From the NCBI GenBank assembly GCA_905234355.1, contig CAJOHP010000122.1, forward strand, positions 1-7,198: a stretch of DNA of 7,198 nucleotides, given 5' to 3'. Shown here in pieces: positions 6,078 to 7,198 of this stretch. Under the pieces are notes generated by a model, which saw only the letters and a list, made by a program, of their open reading frames with translations, was not told the origin of the DNA and did no database searches. The DNA is from an uncultured Prevotella sp. (GTDB lineage: Bacteria; Bacteroidota; Bacteroidia; Bacteroidales; Bacteroidaceae). Position 1 is the first letter of the stretch. Every line of letters starts with the position of its first letter. A program made the position numbers and the translations under genes.

Positions 6078-6931
6078 CCTGGATAGAGACCATCATCATA
6101 GCCATCGTCGAGGGCCTCACCGAGTTCCTGCCCGTGTCGTCGACGGGCCACATGATCATCACCCAGAACCTGCTGGGCATTCCTCAGGGCGACCCCTTTG
6201 TGCATGCCTTCACGTTTATCATACAGTTTGGAGCCATCCTCTCGGTGGTATGCCTCTACTGGCGCCGCTTCTTCCAGTTCGACAGCACACCGGCTCCCGA
6301 GGGGAGCACGATGCTGCAAAAGCTGAAGCACCGATACCAGTTCTACTGGCTGCTCATCGTGGGCGTGCTGCCTGCCGTCATTATCGGACTGCTGGCCAAG
6401 AAGTCGGGACTGCTCGACTGGCTGCTCGACAGCGTCGAGGTGGTGGCTGTGATGCTCGTCGTGGGCGGCGTGTTCATGCTCTATTGCGACAAGCTCTTCA
6501 ACAAAGGCAGCGATGCCAACAAGCTCACCGAGAAACGCGCCTTCCGCATAGGCCTCTACCAGTGCATATCGGTCATACCGGGCGTGTCGCGCTCGATGGC
6601 CACCATCGTGGGCGGCATGACACAGGGACTCACCCGCAAGCGCGCCGCCGAGTTCTCCTTCTTCCTGGCCGTGCCCACCATGGCCGGTGCCACGCTGCTC
6701 GACCTGCTCGACCTGCTGAAGGAGGACGCCGCATGGGCCACCACCCACAACATCAGCATGCTCATACTGGGATGCGCCGTGGCCTTTGTCGTGGCATTGC
6801 TCGCGATGAAGTGGTTTGTGGCCTTCCTCACGAAATACGGCTTCAGGGCCTTCGGCATCTACCGCATCGTCGTAGGCACCGTCATCATCCTGCTGCTGCT
6901 CACAGGCCACTCGCTGGCCATGGTCGACTGA
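6074..6931 (+). CDS. uppP: Undecaprenyl-diphosphatase UppP (BacA)
   Basis: UppP removes one phosphate from undecaprenyl pyrophosphate. This regenerates the lipid carrier used to export peptidoglycan, O-antigen and capsule precursors; excess enzyme gives bacitracin resistance in other bacteria. The 285-residue multi-pass membrane protein is full length for the family (E. coli about 273). Both active-site motifs are intact: EGLTEFLPVSSTGH at 13-26, holding the ExxxE pair Glu13/Glu17, Ser23 and His26, and PGVSRSMAT at 169-177 with Arg173. The inverted-repeat hydrophobic architecture is apparent. A hydrophilic stretch at about 66-82 separates early helices. ATG at 6074 overlaps the DUF3098 stop, and the family N-terminus begins right there, which supports the start. 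truB follows after 35 bases. Confidence 0.96.
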   Translation: MTWIETIIIAIVEGLTEFLPVSSTGHMIITQNLLGIPQGDPFVHAFTFIIQFGAILSVVCLYWRRFFQFDSTPAPEGSTMLQKLKHRYQFYWLLIVGVLPAVIIGLLAKKSGLLDWLLDSVEVVAVMLVVGGVFMLYCDKLFNKGSDANKLTEKRAFRIGLYQCISVIPGVSRSMATIVGGMTQGLTRKRAAEFSFFLAVPTMAGATLLDLLDLLKEDAAWATTHNISMLILGCAVAFVVALLAMKWFVAFLTKYGFRAFGIYRIVVGTVIILLLLTGHSLAMVD

Positions 6932-6966
6932 TCCCTCACCCCCCGTACCCCCGAAAAGACACCATC

Positions 6967-7198
6967 ATGGACTTCCAGGCAGGCGAATTCATCTACATCA
7001 ACAAGCCTTACGGCATGACGTCGTTTGGCGCGCTGGCCTACGTGCGCACCCGTCTGTCGCGCCGTCTGCACGTGAAGCGGCTCAAGACGGGACACGCCGG
7101 CACGCTCGACCCGCTGGCCACTGGTGTGCTCATCCTCTGCACGGGCAGGGCCACGAAGCAGATAGAGCAGCTGCAGGCAGCAGGGCACGACGGAGCGG
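6967..7198 (+). CDS. truB: tRNA pseudouridine synthase B, 5' part (truB)
   Basis: TruB converts uridine 55 of the tRNA T-arm loop to pseudouridine in the cytoplasm. Only the first 77 codons are in the window; the frame runs off the edge without a stop. They carry the N-terminal signature: NKPYGMTS at 12-19, then KTGHAGTLDPLATGVL (about 40-55), where Asp48 aligns with the catalytic aspartate of E. coli TruB, then CTGRATK (58-64). ATG at 6967 gives the normal short lead before the NKP motif. The 35-base gap after uppP shows no terminator or promoter, so it is probably the fourth gene of the ftsX operon. In many Bacteroidota queA follows, which cannot be checked here. Confidence 0.95.
   Translation, partial: MDFQAGEFIYINKPYGMTSFGALAYVRTRLSRRLHVKRLKTGHAGTLDPLATGVLILCTGRATKQIEQLQAAGHDGA

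Noticed and set aside
5996..6910. 304-codon open frame on the minus strand over uppP
   Set aside because: The product is very rich in His, Gln, Glu and Ala with no domain, and it lies opposite a uppP gene with both active-site motifs intact.

Overview
The window looks like a chromosomal segment of a GC-rich Bacteroidales bacterium (Bacteroidota; Prevotella-like or Muribaculaceae-like, genus not resolved). Three things point there. Both readable promoters fit the Bacteroidota form TTTG-N19/20-TAnnTTTG rather than -35/-10. The lipoprotein has an acidic stretch right after its lipid-anchored cysteine. The gene string ftsX - DUF3098 - uppP - truB is a familiar Bacteroidota arrangement. All genes lie on the + strand.

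Left part (1-2655): the 3' end of a large secreted protein whose C-terminus resembles a type IX secretion sorting signal, closed by a strong hairpin terminator (1448-1492). A clean promoter (1504-1535) then drives a two-domain surface-type lipoprotein (1570-2655). Middle (2674-4263): an intact HerA-like P-loop ATPase of the DUF853/YjgR family, 18 bases after the lipoprotein and probably on the same transcript.

Intergenic part (4264-4847, 584 bases without a gene): AT-richer than the genes and full of symmetry. A 225-base stretch (4264-4488) with 28-base inverted repeats sits exactly between two copies of a 12-base direct repeat, CTGACTAAGTGA. The left copy contains the stop codon of the HerA-like gene. 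This looks like a small non-autonomous insertion. Beyond it lie a nested hairpin that could be a structured RNA (4529-4599), a smaller hairpin (4688-4718), and the ftsX promoter with a palindrome near the predicted transcription start.

Right part (4848-7198): a tight envelope and translation operon. It holds ftsX (divisome / cell-wall hydrolase control), a small two-helix membrane protein DUF3098, uppP (recycling of the undecaprenyl lipid carrier, start codon overlapping the DUF3098 stop) and the first 77 codons of truB (tRNA pseudouridine 55 synthase), cut by the window end.

I found no defence system, CRISPR array, tRNA, rRNA or obvious new multi-gene system. The least explained part is the intergenic region 4252-4847.
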